Both the position numbers and the translations under genes were made by a program. From NCBI GenBank assembly GCA_028825475.1, contig JAPKAB010000007.1, forward strand, positions 1 to 64,000: DNA of 64,000 nt, read 5' to 3'. How positions within the stretch are numbered: the first letter of the stretch is position 1; every line of letters begins with the position of its first letter. This DNA is from Ascidiaceihabitans sp. (GTDB taxonomy: Bacteria > Pseudomonadota > Alphaproteobacteria > Rhodobacterales > Rhodobacteraceae). The notes under the pieces were generated by a model. That model saw only the letters and a list, made by a program, of their open reading frames with translations. It did no database searches and was not told the origin of the DNA. Positions 55,631 through 64,000 of the stretch are shown here, in pieces.

Positions 55631-55656
55631 GAACATAAATAGAACATAAGCGGAAC
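55631..55656 (-). promoter_or_regulatory. tandem LexA (SOS) box within a sigma-70-like promoter
   Basis: GAAC occurs at 55631-55634, 55642-55645 and 55653-55656, each separated by exactly 7 bp. On the minus strand this is GTTC-N7-GTTC-N7-GTTC, two overlapping copies of the alphaproteobacterial LexA box GTTC-N7-GTTC. Minus-strand TTGCAT (55659-55664) and TATTTA (55636-55641), 17 bp apart, form a -35/-10 pair that overlaps the box. It controls the two-repeat gene starting at 55603. Confidence 0.8.
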
Positions 55657-55825
55657 AAATGCAAGTATGGCGTGTTTGAGGGGTGCTTCTCAGTTTAAAT
55701 TTCAGCTTTGCGGGACAAAGGGTGAGTTCGCTGCAAGCGCACCAAAGGCTGCTTTTGAAATATTGCATACATAGTGCAATTGTTGGACAAACGATAATCA
55801 GAGTAGCCTCACCTAGGATATTAAA

Positions 55826-56494
55826 TTGAAGAAATTAACCCTACTGTTTGTGTCGATGTTATTGTTGGTTGGCTGTGCCAAGATCTACAGCTGGAATCAA
55901 AAGGTCACTTTGTATTTCGAAACCCCGAACGGACCTGTTGTCGCGAGTGGCGTCACGCACGTGGAGCTTCGGCATGAACGGCTGATTTTGGTCGGAAGTG
56001 TCAATCCTGTAAATTCGGACATATATGGCGAGGCGATAATGGTCGCGTTGGGCGGCGATAGATACCTGTTTGTGCTGATGCCTAGCGGTTCAACAGCTTC
56101 GAATGTCTATAGTGATTTACGCCCAAAAGGTAGTGATGGTTTCCGATTTATTACAAAGCAAATAGGCAAGGAACCTGTTGTTTTAGACACTCATCGTTAC
56201 CGACCTGACATGGTCTATTTCCCAAATATAAATGACCCGATGAGTGCCATTGAGGTGACGCCTGATAACTTCACGGAAGTTTTGGGAGATGGCTACGTAT
56301 ATGACAAAATGACGTTCGGGATCACGCGAGATGATGTCTCTCTACCAAGTGTTTCTCAAGTTCTAACTAAACAATTTTTCGACCAGCGCTCGTCTGCGCT
56401 TAGGGAGATTCGCCAAGAACCAATTTATAGGTCTGAACGCGTTATTTTCATTCGTTACTTAGGAAGAGATGCCTTTATCAAGGAAAAGCTATGA
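55826..56494 (+). CDS. unrecognised lipoprotein
   Basis: The 222-residue protein starts with TTG (preceded by AGGA) and has a lipoprotein signal, KKLTLLFVSMLLLVGC, with lipobox Cys near residue 17. The remainder is a beta-rich soluble domain with no motif I know. Base composition is more AT-rich than in the flanking housekeeping genes. Its stop overlaps the ATG of a decayed lipase-like gene, so the two once formed an operon; lipase-associated lipoproteins are a possibility (inference). Confidence 0.7.
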   Translation: MKKLTLLFVSMLLLVGCAKIYSWNQKVTLYFETPNGPVVASGVTHVELRHERLILVGSVNPVNSDIYGEAIMVALGGDRYLFVLMPSGSTASNVYSDLRPKGSDGFRFITKQIGKEPVVLDTHRYRPDMVYFPNINDPMSAIEVTPDNFTEVLGDGYVYDKMTFGITRDDVSLPSVSQVLTKQFFDQRSSALREIRQEPIYRSERVIFIRYLGRDAFIKEKL

Positions 56495-56697
56495 GTATTT
56501 CAAAAGATCTATTCTTATCAATATTGGCGATGGATTCCTAAATGTAATTCAAATGCCGTCGTTCGTATAACTTGCAGCATCAGTCAAAGTGGGCTCGGAG
56601 CTGACTTCCAGACCGAGGCACTACCTGTTTTGGCAGGTTATAGCGTGGTCATGACAGGTCTTCATTAGGGGGTGGGACGGCCCTGTTTTCCCCTTAA
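56491..56697 (+). pseudogene. remnant of a lipase-like alpha/beta-hydrolase gene
   Basis: The ATG at 56491, with an AAGGAAA ribosome site and overlapping the previous stop, opens MSISKDLFLSILAMDS. This is an N-terminus I recall from roseobacter lipase-like hydrolases, but TAA follows at 56539. Further on, 56597-56659 reads in one frame up to GYSVVMTG. If one base is restored at about 56660, it continues as H-SLGGGTAL, that is, a GHSLGG nucleophile elbow. The start and the catalytic core survive only as fragments, so this is a frameshifted and internally deleted pseudogene. The rest of the 329-bp gap to the dodecin start shows nothing else. Confidence 0.6.
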
Positions 56698-56823
56698 TGG
56701 TGATCAGTTTTGCCGAGTATGATCGCCACAGTTGAGACAGCAAACACTCAGGGCACCACACATACAATCTGTGGGTCGGCTCCTGATTTTCTCAAACCAA
56801 TTTTTAAATCAAAGGAAAATACT

Positions 56824-57027
56824 ATGAGCATCGCAAAAGTTACCGAAGTCATCGCATCCTCAACCACGTCATTTGACGACGCATTGGAAAGCGGCATTGC
56901 ACGCGCATCCAAGACCCTTAAGGGCATCAGCGGCGCGTGGATTGCGGATCAAAAAGTTGTCGTGACAAACGGCAAAATCAGCGAATACCGTGTTGTGATG
57001 AAAATCACATTCTTGCTGGAAGACTAA
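56824..57027 (+). CDS. dodecin family flavin-binding protein
   Basis: The 67-residue protein has the dodecin pattern MSIAKVTEVIASSTTSFDDALESGI, a central ISGAWIADQKVVV with the flavin-stacking Trp near residue 39, and a C-terminal EYRVVMKITFLLED strand. Dodecins form hollow dodecamers that store or buffer flavins. The ATG at 56824 has an AAAGGAAA ribosome site; the frame extends upstream to 56710 without support. Confidence 0.9.
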   Translation: MSIAKVTEVIASSTTSFDDALESGIARASKTLKGISGAWIADQKVVVTNGKISEYRVVMKITFLLED

Positions 57028-57035
57028 TTTAAAAC

Positions 57036-57065
57036 TGCGCGGCACTTAGGCATAGGTGCCGCGCA
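57036..57065. terminator. hairpin between convergent dodecin gene and rimO
   Basis: A perfect 10-bp stem TGCGCGGCAC (57036-57045) / GTGCCGCGCA (57056-57065) has a 10-base loop. No long T run follows on the plus strand, but an AAATT-rich run precedes it, so on the minus strand it has a short T-rich tail and may terminate rimO. Confidence 0.65.
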
Positions 57066-57086
57066 AGCTCTGCCAGATTTTTGTGG

Positions 57087-58463
57087 TTAAACCAATTTAC
57101 CCCAAAGATCGTATTCGCCCGCTTCATCGACCTCAACGGTTACGATGTCGCCGACGTTCAGTTTCTCAAAACCTTCATCGATGAACAGGTTGCCATCAAT
57201 TTCTGGCGCGTCTGACTTTGTGCGGCAGGTGGCGGCGTCTTCATCGATTTCATCAATGATCACATCAATGCGGCTGCCTACTTTGGCTTGAAGCTTGGCT
57301 TCAGAGATTGCTTGGGCTTTTTCCATAAAGCGGTTCCAGCGATCTTGTTTGATCTCTGCATCCACGTGGTCGGGCAGTGCATTTGAGCGTGCGCCTTCGA
57401 CGTTTTCATATTGGAAGCATCCAACGCGATCGAGTTGCGCTTCGTCCATCCAATCCAGCAAGGTTTGGAATTCGGATTCCGTTTCGCCCGGATACCCCAC
57501 AATAAAGGTAGAGCGCAGCGTGATATCTGGACAAATCTCGCGCCATGCCGCGATTTCATCCAGTGTTTTTGATGCGGCCGCAGGGCGTGCCATGCGTTTC
57601 AAAACGTCTGGGTGTGCGTGCTGGAACGGAATATCAAGGTAGGGCAAAACGCCGTTTGACGGGTCTGCCATCAACGGGATCATCTGGCGCACATGCGGGT
57701 ATGGGTAGACATAGTGCAGACGTATCCATGCCCCGAGCGACCCAAGATCACGGGCCAGATCAGTAATGTGGGCACGGTGCCCGCGATCTTCAGCATGTTT
57801 GATATCAACGCCGTAGGCTGAAGTATCTTGGGAAATGACCAACAGTTCTTTAACGCCAGCTTCAACCAGCTTTTCCGCTTCTCGCATGACTGCGTGGGCA
57901 GGGCGAGACGCAAGGCGGCCGCGCATGTCTGGGATGATGCAGAACTTGCACTTGTGATTGCAGCCCTCAGAGATCTTCAAATAGCTGAAGTGGCGCGGTG
58001 TGAGCGATACGCCTGAAGCTGGGAGTAGATCAATGAACGGATCGGGAGATGGCGGTACAGCTTTGTGCACAGCATCCAACACCTGTTCGTATTGGTGTGG
58101 GCCAGTGACCGCGAGGATCTTTGGGTGATGTTCGCGGATATAATCAGGTTCAGCGCCCAAGCACCCTGTCACGATGACCTTGCCGTTTTCATTCAGGGCC
58201 TCACCGATGGCATCTAGGCTTTCGGCCTTGGCGCTATCAAGGAAACCACAGGTGTTTACGATCACCGCATCGGCCCCTGCATAATCAGGGGAAACGCCGT
58301 ACCCTTCGGCGCGCAGGCGCGTCAGGATGCGTTCGCTGTCAACCAATGCCTTGGGGCAACCAAGGGATACCATGCCGATGGTGGGCTGGCCGGAACGCAC
58401 GTGTTCACGCACTTGGAGTTTAGGGGCGAGGTCGGGGCGAATGTTTGGCGGGTTTGTGCTCAT
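57087..58463 (-). CDS. rimO: ribosomal protein S12 methylthiotransferase RimO
   Basis: This radical-SAM enzyme adds a methylthio group to Asp88/89 of S12. The 458-residue protein has the N-terminal UPF0004 domain ([12 protein letters not shown], with a second cluster Cys in [10 protein letters not shown]), the radical SAM motif CNHKCKFC near residue 168, and a C-terminal TRAM domain (about 390-458). The FIIP-x-x-RG block after the cysteines is typical of RimO rather than MiaB. Confidence 0.95.
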   Translation of the reverse strand: MSTNPPNIRPDLAPKLQVREHVRSGQPTIGMVSLGCPKALVDSERILTRLRAEGYGVSPDYAGADAVIVNTCGFLDSAKAESLDAIGEALNENGKVIVTGCLGAEPDYIREHHPKILAVTGPHQYEQVLDAVHKAVPPSPDPFIDLLPASGVSLTPRHFSYLKISEGCNHKCKFCIIPDMRGRLASRPAHAVMREAEKLVEAGVKELLVISQDTSAYGVDIKHAEDRGHRAHITDLARDLGSLGAWIRLHYVYPYPHVRQMIPLMADPSNGVLPYLDIPFQHAHPDVLKRMARPAAASKTLDEIAAWREICPDITLRSTFIVGYPGETESEFQTLLDWMDEAQLDRVGCFQYENVEGARSNALPDHVDAEIKQDRWNRFMEKAQAISEAKLQAKVGSRIDVIIDEIDEDAATCRTKSDAPEIDGNLFIDEGFEKLNVGDIVTVEVDEAGEYDLWGKLV

Positions 58464-58567
58464 GAGGATGCCTATAGTGGATGGCTGGGCAGAGGGGAAG
58501 GGTTCTGGGATTGAGGTGTTCGGTTCTGCGGCCTAGGGTTGTAGAAACGAATATGAGGATGAGTGGC

Positions 58568-60526
58568 ATGAAAATTATTGGGCGTATCATTGGGGCGTTG
58601 TTGCTGATTGCCGTCGTCGCGGTTGTTTCACTGCTGTTCTTGCCTGCGGATCGGATCGCACGATTGGCTGCTGAGCAGATCAAAGCCCAAACTGGGCGCG
58701 ATGTGAGCATCACCGGTGATGTTTCAATGACGCTTTGGCCTGTGTTGGGTGTTTCTGCGGGAGAGATCGAAGTTGGTAATGCCGATTGGGCGCGCCAAGG
58801 TTCGATGCTCACTGCGCGCAACGCCGCAATTGGTATCGATGCACTGGCTTTGTTGAGTGGTGAAATCAAGATCACCAATATTGAGGCTGCAAGCCCAACT
58901 ATCCGATTGGAAAGTCGCAAAGATGGCCGCGCAAGTTGGGTCTTTACCGATGCCAGCGGTGAAGCGGCTATTGAAACCGAAACCGCACCTGATCGCGAAG
59001 CCCAAGCCTTTAGCCTACAGCGCCTTACAGTGACGGACGCAACCTTGATCTATGACGCAGAGGGCAGTGATCTTGTTTCATATAACGGGGTCGATTTGGC
59101 GTTGGATTGGCCAGAGCGGTTGGGCGCTGCTGACATTCAGGCAACGTTGCGTCCAGCGGGTGCAGATGTTGATGTCGTCGCGCGTATTGAGGGTTTTGCT
59201 GGGTTTATTGCCGGAGACGTGCAGCCATTGAGCGTACAGATCAAAACATCAGGCGGCTCATTGTCGCTGAATGGTCGCGCCAGCACTGCGGGGGATGTTG
59301 CGGGGCGTTTGGGCTTGAAGCTGTCAAACACGGATGCATTTTTGCGTGCATTGGGATTGGGCGGTGCTGACTTGCCGCGCGGATTGGGCCGTTCGGTTGA
59401 TATGACAACCGATCTAACGCTGACATCTGATCGCCGCCTGTCTTTGCGGGGTTTGGACGCCGATTTGGGCGGCAACACGCTTTCAGGCGCGGCAGACATT
59501 TTGCTGAACGGAACGCCGCAGATTAACGCGCAGTTTAGCACTGGGGCACTTGATCTAACGGGTGCGACCCAAGGCGAGAGCGCTGGTACTGCAAGTGGTG
59601 AGGGCGTTGGAACAGGTTGGCCCAAAGACCGTATCGATGCATCCGGATTGGCAGCCTTCAACGGCGAGATTGCGTTGACGGCCAGCAGCATCGATTTGGG
59701 ATCATTCAAGCTGGGCAAAACCCGTGCGCTGGTGAAAAATGAACGCTCGCGTGCTGTGATCGAACTGCGCGAAGTGCAGGCCTATGATGGTACTGTGTCG
59801 GGCGAGTTTGTGATGAACAACCGCAGCGGTTTGTCTGTTGGTGGCAAGATTTTTGCCAAGTCGATCTCGGTTCAGCAGGTTCTCATGGATGCCTTGGACA
59901 TGGAACGCCTGACGGGCACTGGCGATGCAGAGATGTCATTCCTTGGAAGTGGCGCGACGGTCGATGCGATCATGCGTTCATTGTCTGGCAAGGGGGCTGT
60001 GCGTTTGGGGCAGGGTACCATTCAAGGTTTGGACCTCAATACGTTAATGGGCAGCGGCAAAGGATCGGGCGGGACCACGGTTTTTGACAGCCTCGGTGCG
60101 ACCTTTACCATGGACGCAGGCAATTTGCGCAACGACGACCTGTTGTTTGTTCTTCCAAATTATGAGGCACGGGGCAAAGGCCGGATTGGTCTTGGGGCGC
60201 AGGACATTGATTATCTGTTCACGCCAGCCGCATTGCGCGCCAATTCCGGGAAAGGGATTGCGATCCCTGTCAGCATCAAGGGCCCGTGGTCAGACCCGCG
60301 TATTAGGCCCGATCTAGAGGCTGCGATTAATTTGAACTTTGCTGAGGAAAAGGCCAAGCTTGAGCAAAAGGCTAAAGACCTTGAGAATGAAGCCAAGGCG
60401 CGTGCGCAGGAAAAGCTGGAGAAGGAATTGGGTGTCTCTACTGAGGATGGTCAATCTGTTGAGGATGCTGTGAAGAAAAAGCTAGAGGACAAGCTGAAGG
60501 GCGAATTGTTCAAGCTGTTTGACTAG
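58568..60526 (+). CDS. AsmA family inner-membrane-anchored protein
   Basis: The protein of about 652 residues has one N-terminal membrane helix (IIGRIIGALLLIAVVAVVSLLFL). A long repetitive beta-rich periplasmic part follows, with the AsmA N-terminal block GRDVSITGDVSMTLWPVLGV and the C-terminal AsmA_2 region (LSGKGAVRLGQGTIQGLDLNTL near residue 505). A charged helix closes the protein. AsmA-like proteins belong to the bridge-like lipid-transfer group acting in outer-membrane lipid supply. The start at 58568 is chosen for the clean anchor; 58553 and 58481 are alternatives. Confidence 0.88.
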   Translation: MKIIGRIIGALLLIAVVAVVSLLFLPADRIARLAAEQIKAQTGRDVSITGDVSMTLWPVLGVSAGEIEVGNADWARQGSMLTARNAAIGIDALALLSGEIKITNIEAASPTIRLESRKDGRASWVFTDASGEAAIETETAPDREAQAFSLQRLTVTDATLIYDAEGSDLVSYNGVDLALDWPERLGAADIQATLRPAGADVDVVARIEGFAGFIAGDVQPLSVQIKTSGGSLSLNGRASTAGDVAGRLGLKLSNTDAFLRALGLGGADLPRGLGRSVDMTTDLTLTSDRRLSLRGLDADLGGNTLSGAADILLNGTPQINAQFSTGALDLTGATQGESAGTASGEGVGTGWPKDRIDASGLAAFNGEIALTASSIDLGSFKLGKTRALVKNERSRAVIELREVQAYDGTVSGEFVMNNRSGLSVGGKIFAKSISVQQVLMDALDMERLTGTGDAEMSFLGSGATVDAIMRSLSGKGAVRLGQGTIQGLDLNTLMGSGKGSGGTTVFDSLGATFTMDAGNLRNDDLLFVLPNYEARGKGRIGLGAQDIDYLFTPAALRANSGKGIAIPVSIKGPWSDPRIRPDLEAAINLNFAEEKAKLEQKAKDLENEAKARAQEKLEKELGVSTEDGQSVEDAVKKKLEDKLKGELFKLFD

Positions 60527-60527
60527 G

Positions 60528-60935
60528 TCACGCGCTCTTGGGTTTGTTGTATTGGATCAAGTCCCAAAGGTTGCCGTGGCAATCTTTGAAGACCGCGACC
60601 GTGCCGTATTCCGCTTCGACGGGCGGTCGCACAAATTCGATCCCTTTTTCAACATAGGCGTTGTAGTCATGCCAGAAGTCGTCGGTTTCCAAAAATAGGA
60701 AAACACGGCCACCAGATTGCGCGCCGACGGCTTTTGATTGCTCGGGGTTGGACGCTTGGGCCAGCAAAAGGGAAGTGCCGTTTTCGCCCTTGGGACTGAC
60801 GACAACCCAGCGTTTGTCTTGTTCTGGTTGATAGGTGTCTTCTACCAGCTCAAAACCCAGTTTTTCGGTATAAAAACTGATGGCCTCATCGTAGTTGTCT
60901 ACGACAATAGCCACCAGTGAAAGCCGTTGTGCCAT
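60528..60935 (-). CDS. VOC-family (glyoxalase/bleomycin-resistance fold) protein
   Basis: The 135-residue protein has the two betaalphabetabetabeta modules of the VOC fold: VAIVVDNYDEAISFYTEKLGFEL at the start and YGTVAVFKDCHGNLWDLIQ at the end. Possible metal ligands are a Glu in the first module and the late His/Asp region. The substrate is unknown. Its ATG overlaps the phosphomannomutase stop by 1 base, so the two are cotranscribed. Confidence 0.85.
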   Translation of the reverse strand: MAQRLSLVAIVVDNYDEAISFYTEKLGFELVEDTYQPEQDKRWVVVSPKGENGTSLLLAQASNPEQSKAVGAQSGGRVFLFLETDDFWHDYNAYVEKGIEFVRPPVEAEYGTVAVFKDCHGNLWDLIQYNKPKSA

Positions 60936-62431
60936 TAAATGGTTTGGTCGTATTCGCCGACATTGCTTTCGGTGCGGATGACCGCATCAATGTCTTCAAA
61001 AATCGCACGCATTTCTGCATCGGATTCAGGGCTTTCGCAGACGACAACAAGGTTTGGCGTGTTGGATGATGCACGCACCAATCCCCATGCGCCGTTGTCT
61101 AGGATCACACGCGCCCCGTTTACGGTCACAACCTCTTTGATTGCACGACCGCCCAGTTTCTCACCAGCTTCAAACTTGGCCACCAACTTGGCCACAAGGC
61201 GATCCAGCGTATCATACTTTTCCAGATCGGAGCAGTATGGGGACATCGTTGGTGTTGCCCATGTTTTTGGCAATGCTTTGCGCAGGTCAGACATAGACAT
61301 GTCAGGGTTGCGGTCCATCAGTTTACAGATTTCAACAGCAACGCGCATGCCACAGTCATAGCCACGTCCAATTTCGCCGGACAGGAAGTAGTGGCCTGAT
61401 TTCTCAAACCCAGCCAATGCGCCCAGTTCTTTTACACGGCGTTTCATGTGGGAGTGACCGGTTTTCCAGTAGTCCGCTTTGATCCCGTATTTTTGAAGTT
61501 CTGGATCAGAGGCGAAAAGGCCAGTTGATTTCACGTCAGCCACGATTGTGGAATTTGGGTAAATCTTGGCCAGATCACGGGCCATGATAACGCCGACTTT
61601 GTCCGCAAAGATCTCTTCACCCTCGTCATCCACGACGCCGCAACGGTCGCCATCGCCGTCAAAACCAAGGGCGAAATCAGCACCGGATGCTTTGACGCTG
61701 TCGGACATGTCATGCAACATTTCCATGGCTTCGGGATTTGGGTTGTAGTGCGGGAAGTTGTAATCCAGTTCATTGTGGCTTGGGACCACTTCAACGCCGA
61801 GGCGTTCAAACAATTCAGGTGCAAAGGCTGCGGCTGTACCGTTGCCTGTTGCACAAACGACCTTGAGTTTGCGTGTCATTTTGAAATCGCCAACAAGGTC
61901 ATCCAAATAAGCTTCGCGTACGCCGTGGACGAATTCGTATTTGCCGCCTTCACGTGGCTGGCCGCGTCCTTCAAGAACGATGTCGCGCAATTCATTCATC
62001 TCGTCAGGGCCGTGGGTGAGGGGGCGTTCAAAACCCATCTTCACACCGGTCCAACCATTTGGATTGTGGCTGGCTGTGACCATCGCGACCGCTGGTGCAT
62101 CAAGGTGGAATTGGCTGAAATAGGCCATCGGTGACAATGCAGGGCCGATGTCTTTGACGTGAATACCCGCTTGCATCAAGCCCAGCATCAGGGCGTTTTT
62201 GATCGACAAAGAGTATTCGCGGTAATCGTTGCCAACTGCGATAACAGGTTCGATCCCGCGCATATGCATCTGCGTGCCAAGGCCAAGGCCAAGTGCGGTG
62301 ATACCAGGCAGGTTGATCGCATCAGGATATTTCCAGCGTGCATCGTATTCCCGAAAGCCAGTTGGCGTAATCATTGCGTCGCGTAAAAATTCCCAAGTGT
62401 TCTGGGATACTGTTGAAGCTGGTTTTGTCAC
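60935..62431 (-). CDS. phosphomannomutase/phosphoglucomutase
   Basis: The enzyme interconverts hexose-6- and hexose-1-phosphates for surface polysaccharide precursors. The 498-residue alpha-D-phosphohexomutase has the phospho-Ser loop VTASHNPNGWTGVK near residue 119, the Mg site GFDGDGDRCG near 254, and the sugar-binding GEIGRGYDCG near 350. The class is AlgC/CpsG-like. It lies just downstream of kdsA with a 22-bp gap. Confidence 0.93.
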   Translation of the reverse strand: MTKPASTVSQNTWEFLRDAMITPTGFREYDARWKYPDAINLPGITALGLGLGTQMHMRGIEPVIAVGNDYREYSLSIKNALMLGLMQAGIHVKDIGPALSPMAYFSQFHLDAPAVAMVTASHNPNGWTGVKMGFERPLTHGPDEMNELRDIVLEGRGQPREGGKYEFVHGVREAYLDDLVGDFKMTRKLKVVCATGNGTAAAFAPELFERLGVEVVPSHNELDYNFPHYNPNPEAMEMLHDMSDSVKASGADFALGFDGDGDRCGVVDDEGEEIFADKVGVIMARDLAKIYPNSTIVADVKSTGLFASDPELQKYGIKADYWKTGHSHMKRRVKELGALAGFEKSGHYFLSGEIGRGYDCGMRVAVEICKLMDRNPDMSMSDLRKALPKTWATPTMSPYCSDLEKYDTLDRLVAKLVAKFEAGEKLGGRAIKEVVTVNGARVILDNGAWGLVRASSNTPNLVVVCESPESDAEMRAIFEDIDAVIRTESNVGEYDQTI

Positions 62432-62453
62432 GAGAGTTGCTTTCTAAAAATAC

Positions 62454-63287
62454 TTAAAGTGCCAGTGGGCGTGCTTTGGCGATTGCGTCAAATTGCATAA
62501 GGGTGTCGATCAATTCAGGCATCTGGTCAAGGTAGACCATATTGGGCCCATCAGATGGTGATTTGTCTGGGTCTTCATGTGTTTCGATAAAGATCGCGGC
62601 GGTGCCAATTGCGGCCGCCGCGCGCGCCATGAGAGGTGCAAATTCACGCTGCCCGCCCGTGGAGCCACCAAGGCCAGCTGGTTGTTGGACCGAGTGTGTG
62701 GCGTCCATGACAGTTGGATAGCCCGTCATTCCCATTTGTGGGAGCGAACGCATGTCTGTGACCAGAGTGTTATATCCAAACGAGGTGCCCCGTTCGGTTA
62801 GCATGATCCGTTCGTTGCCGGTGCTTTCGATTTTGGTCACGATGTTTTGCATGTCCCAAGGGGCAAGGAATTGGCCCTTTTTGACATTGATCGCAGCACC
62901 TGTGTGGCCCGCCGCTAGGATCAGGTCCGTTTGGCGGCACAAAAGCGCGGGAATTTGCAACACGTCGCACACCTGTGCCGCGGCCGCGCATTGTTCAGGG
63001 GTGTGAATGTCGGTCAGTACGGGAACGCCAATTGCCTTCTTAACAGAGGCAAGCATTTCGAGCCCTTCTTCCATCCCCGGTCCACGTACGCCACTAATGG
63101 ACGTGCGGTTTGCCTTGTCGTAGCTGGCCTTGAAAATGTATTGCGCGCCAGCGGCATCACAGGCTTCTTTCATTTTACCTGCGATCATCTGGGCGTGATC
63201 AACACTTTCCAATTGGCAGGGACCAGCAATGATCGTGAGCGGGCAATCGTTCCCGATTGTTAGGTCGGCGATTTGGACGTGTTTCAT
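62454..63287 (-). CDS. kdsA: 3-deoxy-8-phosphooctulonate (KDO-8-P) synthase
   Basis: The enzyme condenses arabinose-5-phosphate and PEP to KDO-8-phosphate, for LPS core or KDO-linked capsule. The 277-residue protein has IAGPCQLES near residue 20, KASYDKANRTS near 54, VLTDIHTPEQC near 95 and the C-terminal DATHSVQQPAG near residue 200. It follows the KpsE-like gene by 1 bp, so this copy may serve capsule synthesis; whether a second kdsA exists elsewhere is not visible. Confidence 0.95.
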   Translation of the reverse strand: MKHVQIADLTIGNDCPLTIIAGPCQLESVDHAQMIAGKMKEACDAAGAQYIFKASYDKANRTSISGVRGPGMEEGLEMLASVKKAIGVPVLTDIHTPEQCAAAAQVCDVLQIPALLCRQTDLILAAGHTGAAINVKKGQFLAPWDMQNIVTKIESTGNERIMLTERGTSFGYNTLVTDMRSLPQMGMTGYPTVMDATHSVQQPAGLGGSTGGQREFAPLMARAAAAIGTAAIFIETHEDPDKSPSDGPNMVYLDQMPELIDTLMQFDAIAKARPLAL

Positions 63288-63288
63288 G

Positions 63289-64000
63289 TTACGATGTTAC
63301 CTGTTCACGTAGGATTGATGCTGTGAGCGAGATCATCATGTATATCCCACCGAATACTAGGAATGCCAAAAGCGTATTTTCAAATGATCGTGGATAGCTC
63401 GGTGCTTCGGAGGCAACAGGGTCTACAGCCACTGTTAGGTAGCGCACCTGTCGCCCAGCTTCTGTGCGCGCTTGATCCAAGACTGCATTAGACGCTTGTA
63501 AGCTTGCGTCTGCATTGGCGAGATCCGCCTGTGCCAACTGAAGCGCAACAGCTTGTTGCGCCAACGAGTTTTCCCCATCTGTGGATTGTGTCATGCGCGC
63601 GTTTAGTTTCTCAAGTTGTTGATTTAGGCGTCGGATGTCGCCTTGAACGCCTTCGACTTTCGCACGGTTTGGGGTTTGGTTGTCGAGAAGGGCGGACAAT
63701 TCCAGATCTTTCTCGATCAAGAGCGTTTCGTATTGCGTAATGTTGCCACGGAGGGATGCGATGACAGCTTCTGGATCAAGGCCGTTCTCAATCTGCAATT
63801 TAATCAACGCAGTTTGGGAGTCGCGGCGCGTTTGCTGTGCTTTTGCGAGCGCTTCAGTTGCATCTTTCATCGTATCGTTACGTTTTTGTTGGCTGAGGTT
63901 GTTTACGCGCTCTTGTGCGTAAGAAATCAGGCGACGGGAAAACTCTGCCGAGACTTCGCCATCAGCGGCACTCACTTCCATTCGGATCATGCCTTCGGTT
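63289..64000 (-). CDS. KpsE-like capsule export inner-membrane protein, truncated by window edge
   Basis: The frame is open to the right edge, so the 5' part of the gene is missing. At least 233 residues of the C-terminal part are present: a long coiled coil (about the first 180 residues, rich in Gln/Ala/Leu/Glu) and a final membrane helix (NTLLAFLVFGGIYMMISLTASIL) near the C-terminus. This is the pattern of KpsE/BexC/WcbD proteins, the periplasm-spanning partner of the capsule ABC exporter. The placement next to kdsA fits a KDO-linked capsule locus. Confidence 0.85.
   Translation of the reverse strand, partial: TEGMIRMEVSAADGEVSAEFSRRLISYAQERVNNLSQQKRNDTMKDATEALAKAQQTRRDSQTALIKLQIENGLDPEAVIASLRGNITQYETLLIEKDLELSALLDNQTPNRAKVEGVQGDIRRLNQQLEKLNARMTQSTDGENSLAQQAVALQLAQADLANADASLQASNAVLDQARTEAGRQVRYLTVAVDPVASEAPSYPRSFENTLLAFLVFGGIYMMISLTASILREQVTS

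Noticed and set aside
59137..59718. 193-codon minus-strand open frame opposite the AsmA gene.
   Set aside because: No ribosome site or domain, and it lies entirely within a well-supported AsmA coding region.

Overview
The window comes from an alphaproteobacterium of the Rhodobacteraceae, most likely the marine Roseobacter group. This rests on gene content and order recalled from that family: lpdA–MAPEG–odhB–sucA–sucD–sucC–mdh, then mcl2–NnrU–DUF1737–mch, then sdhCDAB, with ethylmalonyl-CoA mutase (ecm) and crotonyl-CoA carboxylase/reductase (ccr) nearby. Other support is a LuxR/LuxI pair with a small upstream ORF, an alphaproteobacterial-type LexA box (GTTC-N7-GTTC), a Hint-domain protein and TIGR02302/TIGR02186 proteins. 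No tRNA, rRNA, CRISPR array, intact insertion sequence or phage was seen. Coding density is high, and many neighbours overlap by 1-4 bases.

Layout. 1-8.2 kb: the 3' part of a Hint-domain gene, a TlpA-like thioredoxin, then a tightly packed run argH–small lipoprotein–DUF2834–lysA–TIGR02302. 8.2-11.2 kb: ftsE, ftsX, an acyltransferase and a PPOX-family gene split by one in-frame TAG. 11.3-21.8 kb: the minus-strand TCA block (mdh, sucC, sucD, sucA, odhB, lpdA), with an unfamiliar zinc-binding ORF and a MAPEG gene inserted before lpdA. 21.8-26.7 kb: a TSUP transporter and two ethylmalonyl-CoA pathway genes (mcl2, mch) with two small uncharacterised genes between them. 26.7-30.7 kb: the sdh operon. 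30.7-37.6 kb: DUF1989, deoD, ecm, a PlsB-like acyltransferase and ccr. 37.8-41.7 kb: quorum sensing (luxR/luxI), a RecD-like helicase and an SDR. 41.7-48.5 kb: a BMP-type (nucleoside-like) ABC transporter with an embedded NTF2-like gene, plus a TSUP/TIGR02186 pair. 48.6-55.3 kb: rimI, tsaB, a NifU-like protein, an Imm11-like protein, a stress protein, ilvE, an M48 peptidase and small membrane or redox proteins. 55.2-57.0 kb: a more accessory stretch with a LexA-boxed two-repeat protein, a lipoprotein, a decayed lipase and dodecin. 57-64 kb: rimO, AsmA, a VOC protein, and phosphomannomutase, kdsA and a KpsE-like gene for surface polysaccharide.

How the genes work together. The core is central carbon metabolism: 2-oxoglutarate to succinyl-CoA to succinate to fumarate, plus malate dehydrogenase, combined with four steps of the ethylmalonyl-CoA pathway for acetyl-CoA assimilation. 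The sucC and sdhC promoter regions carry the same DNA signature, two TGTGATCACA palindromes with centres exactly 21 bp apart, which points to one shared regulator. ccr and ecm each have their own AT-rich dyads. Other regulatory finds are a tandem LexA box inside a promoter, a four-copy AACTG-N2-CAGTT array in two 21-bp-spaced pairs, and two arrays of an 11-bp-period repeat. No single undescribed system is proven. The strongest leads are the shared TCA operator and the SOS-boxed two-repeat protein.
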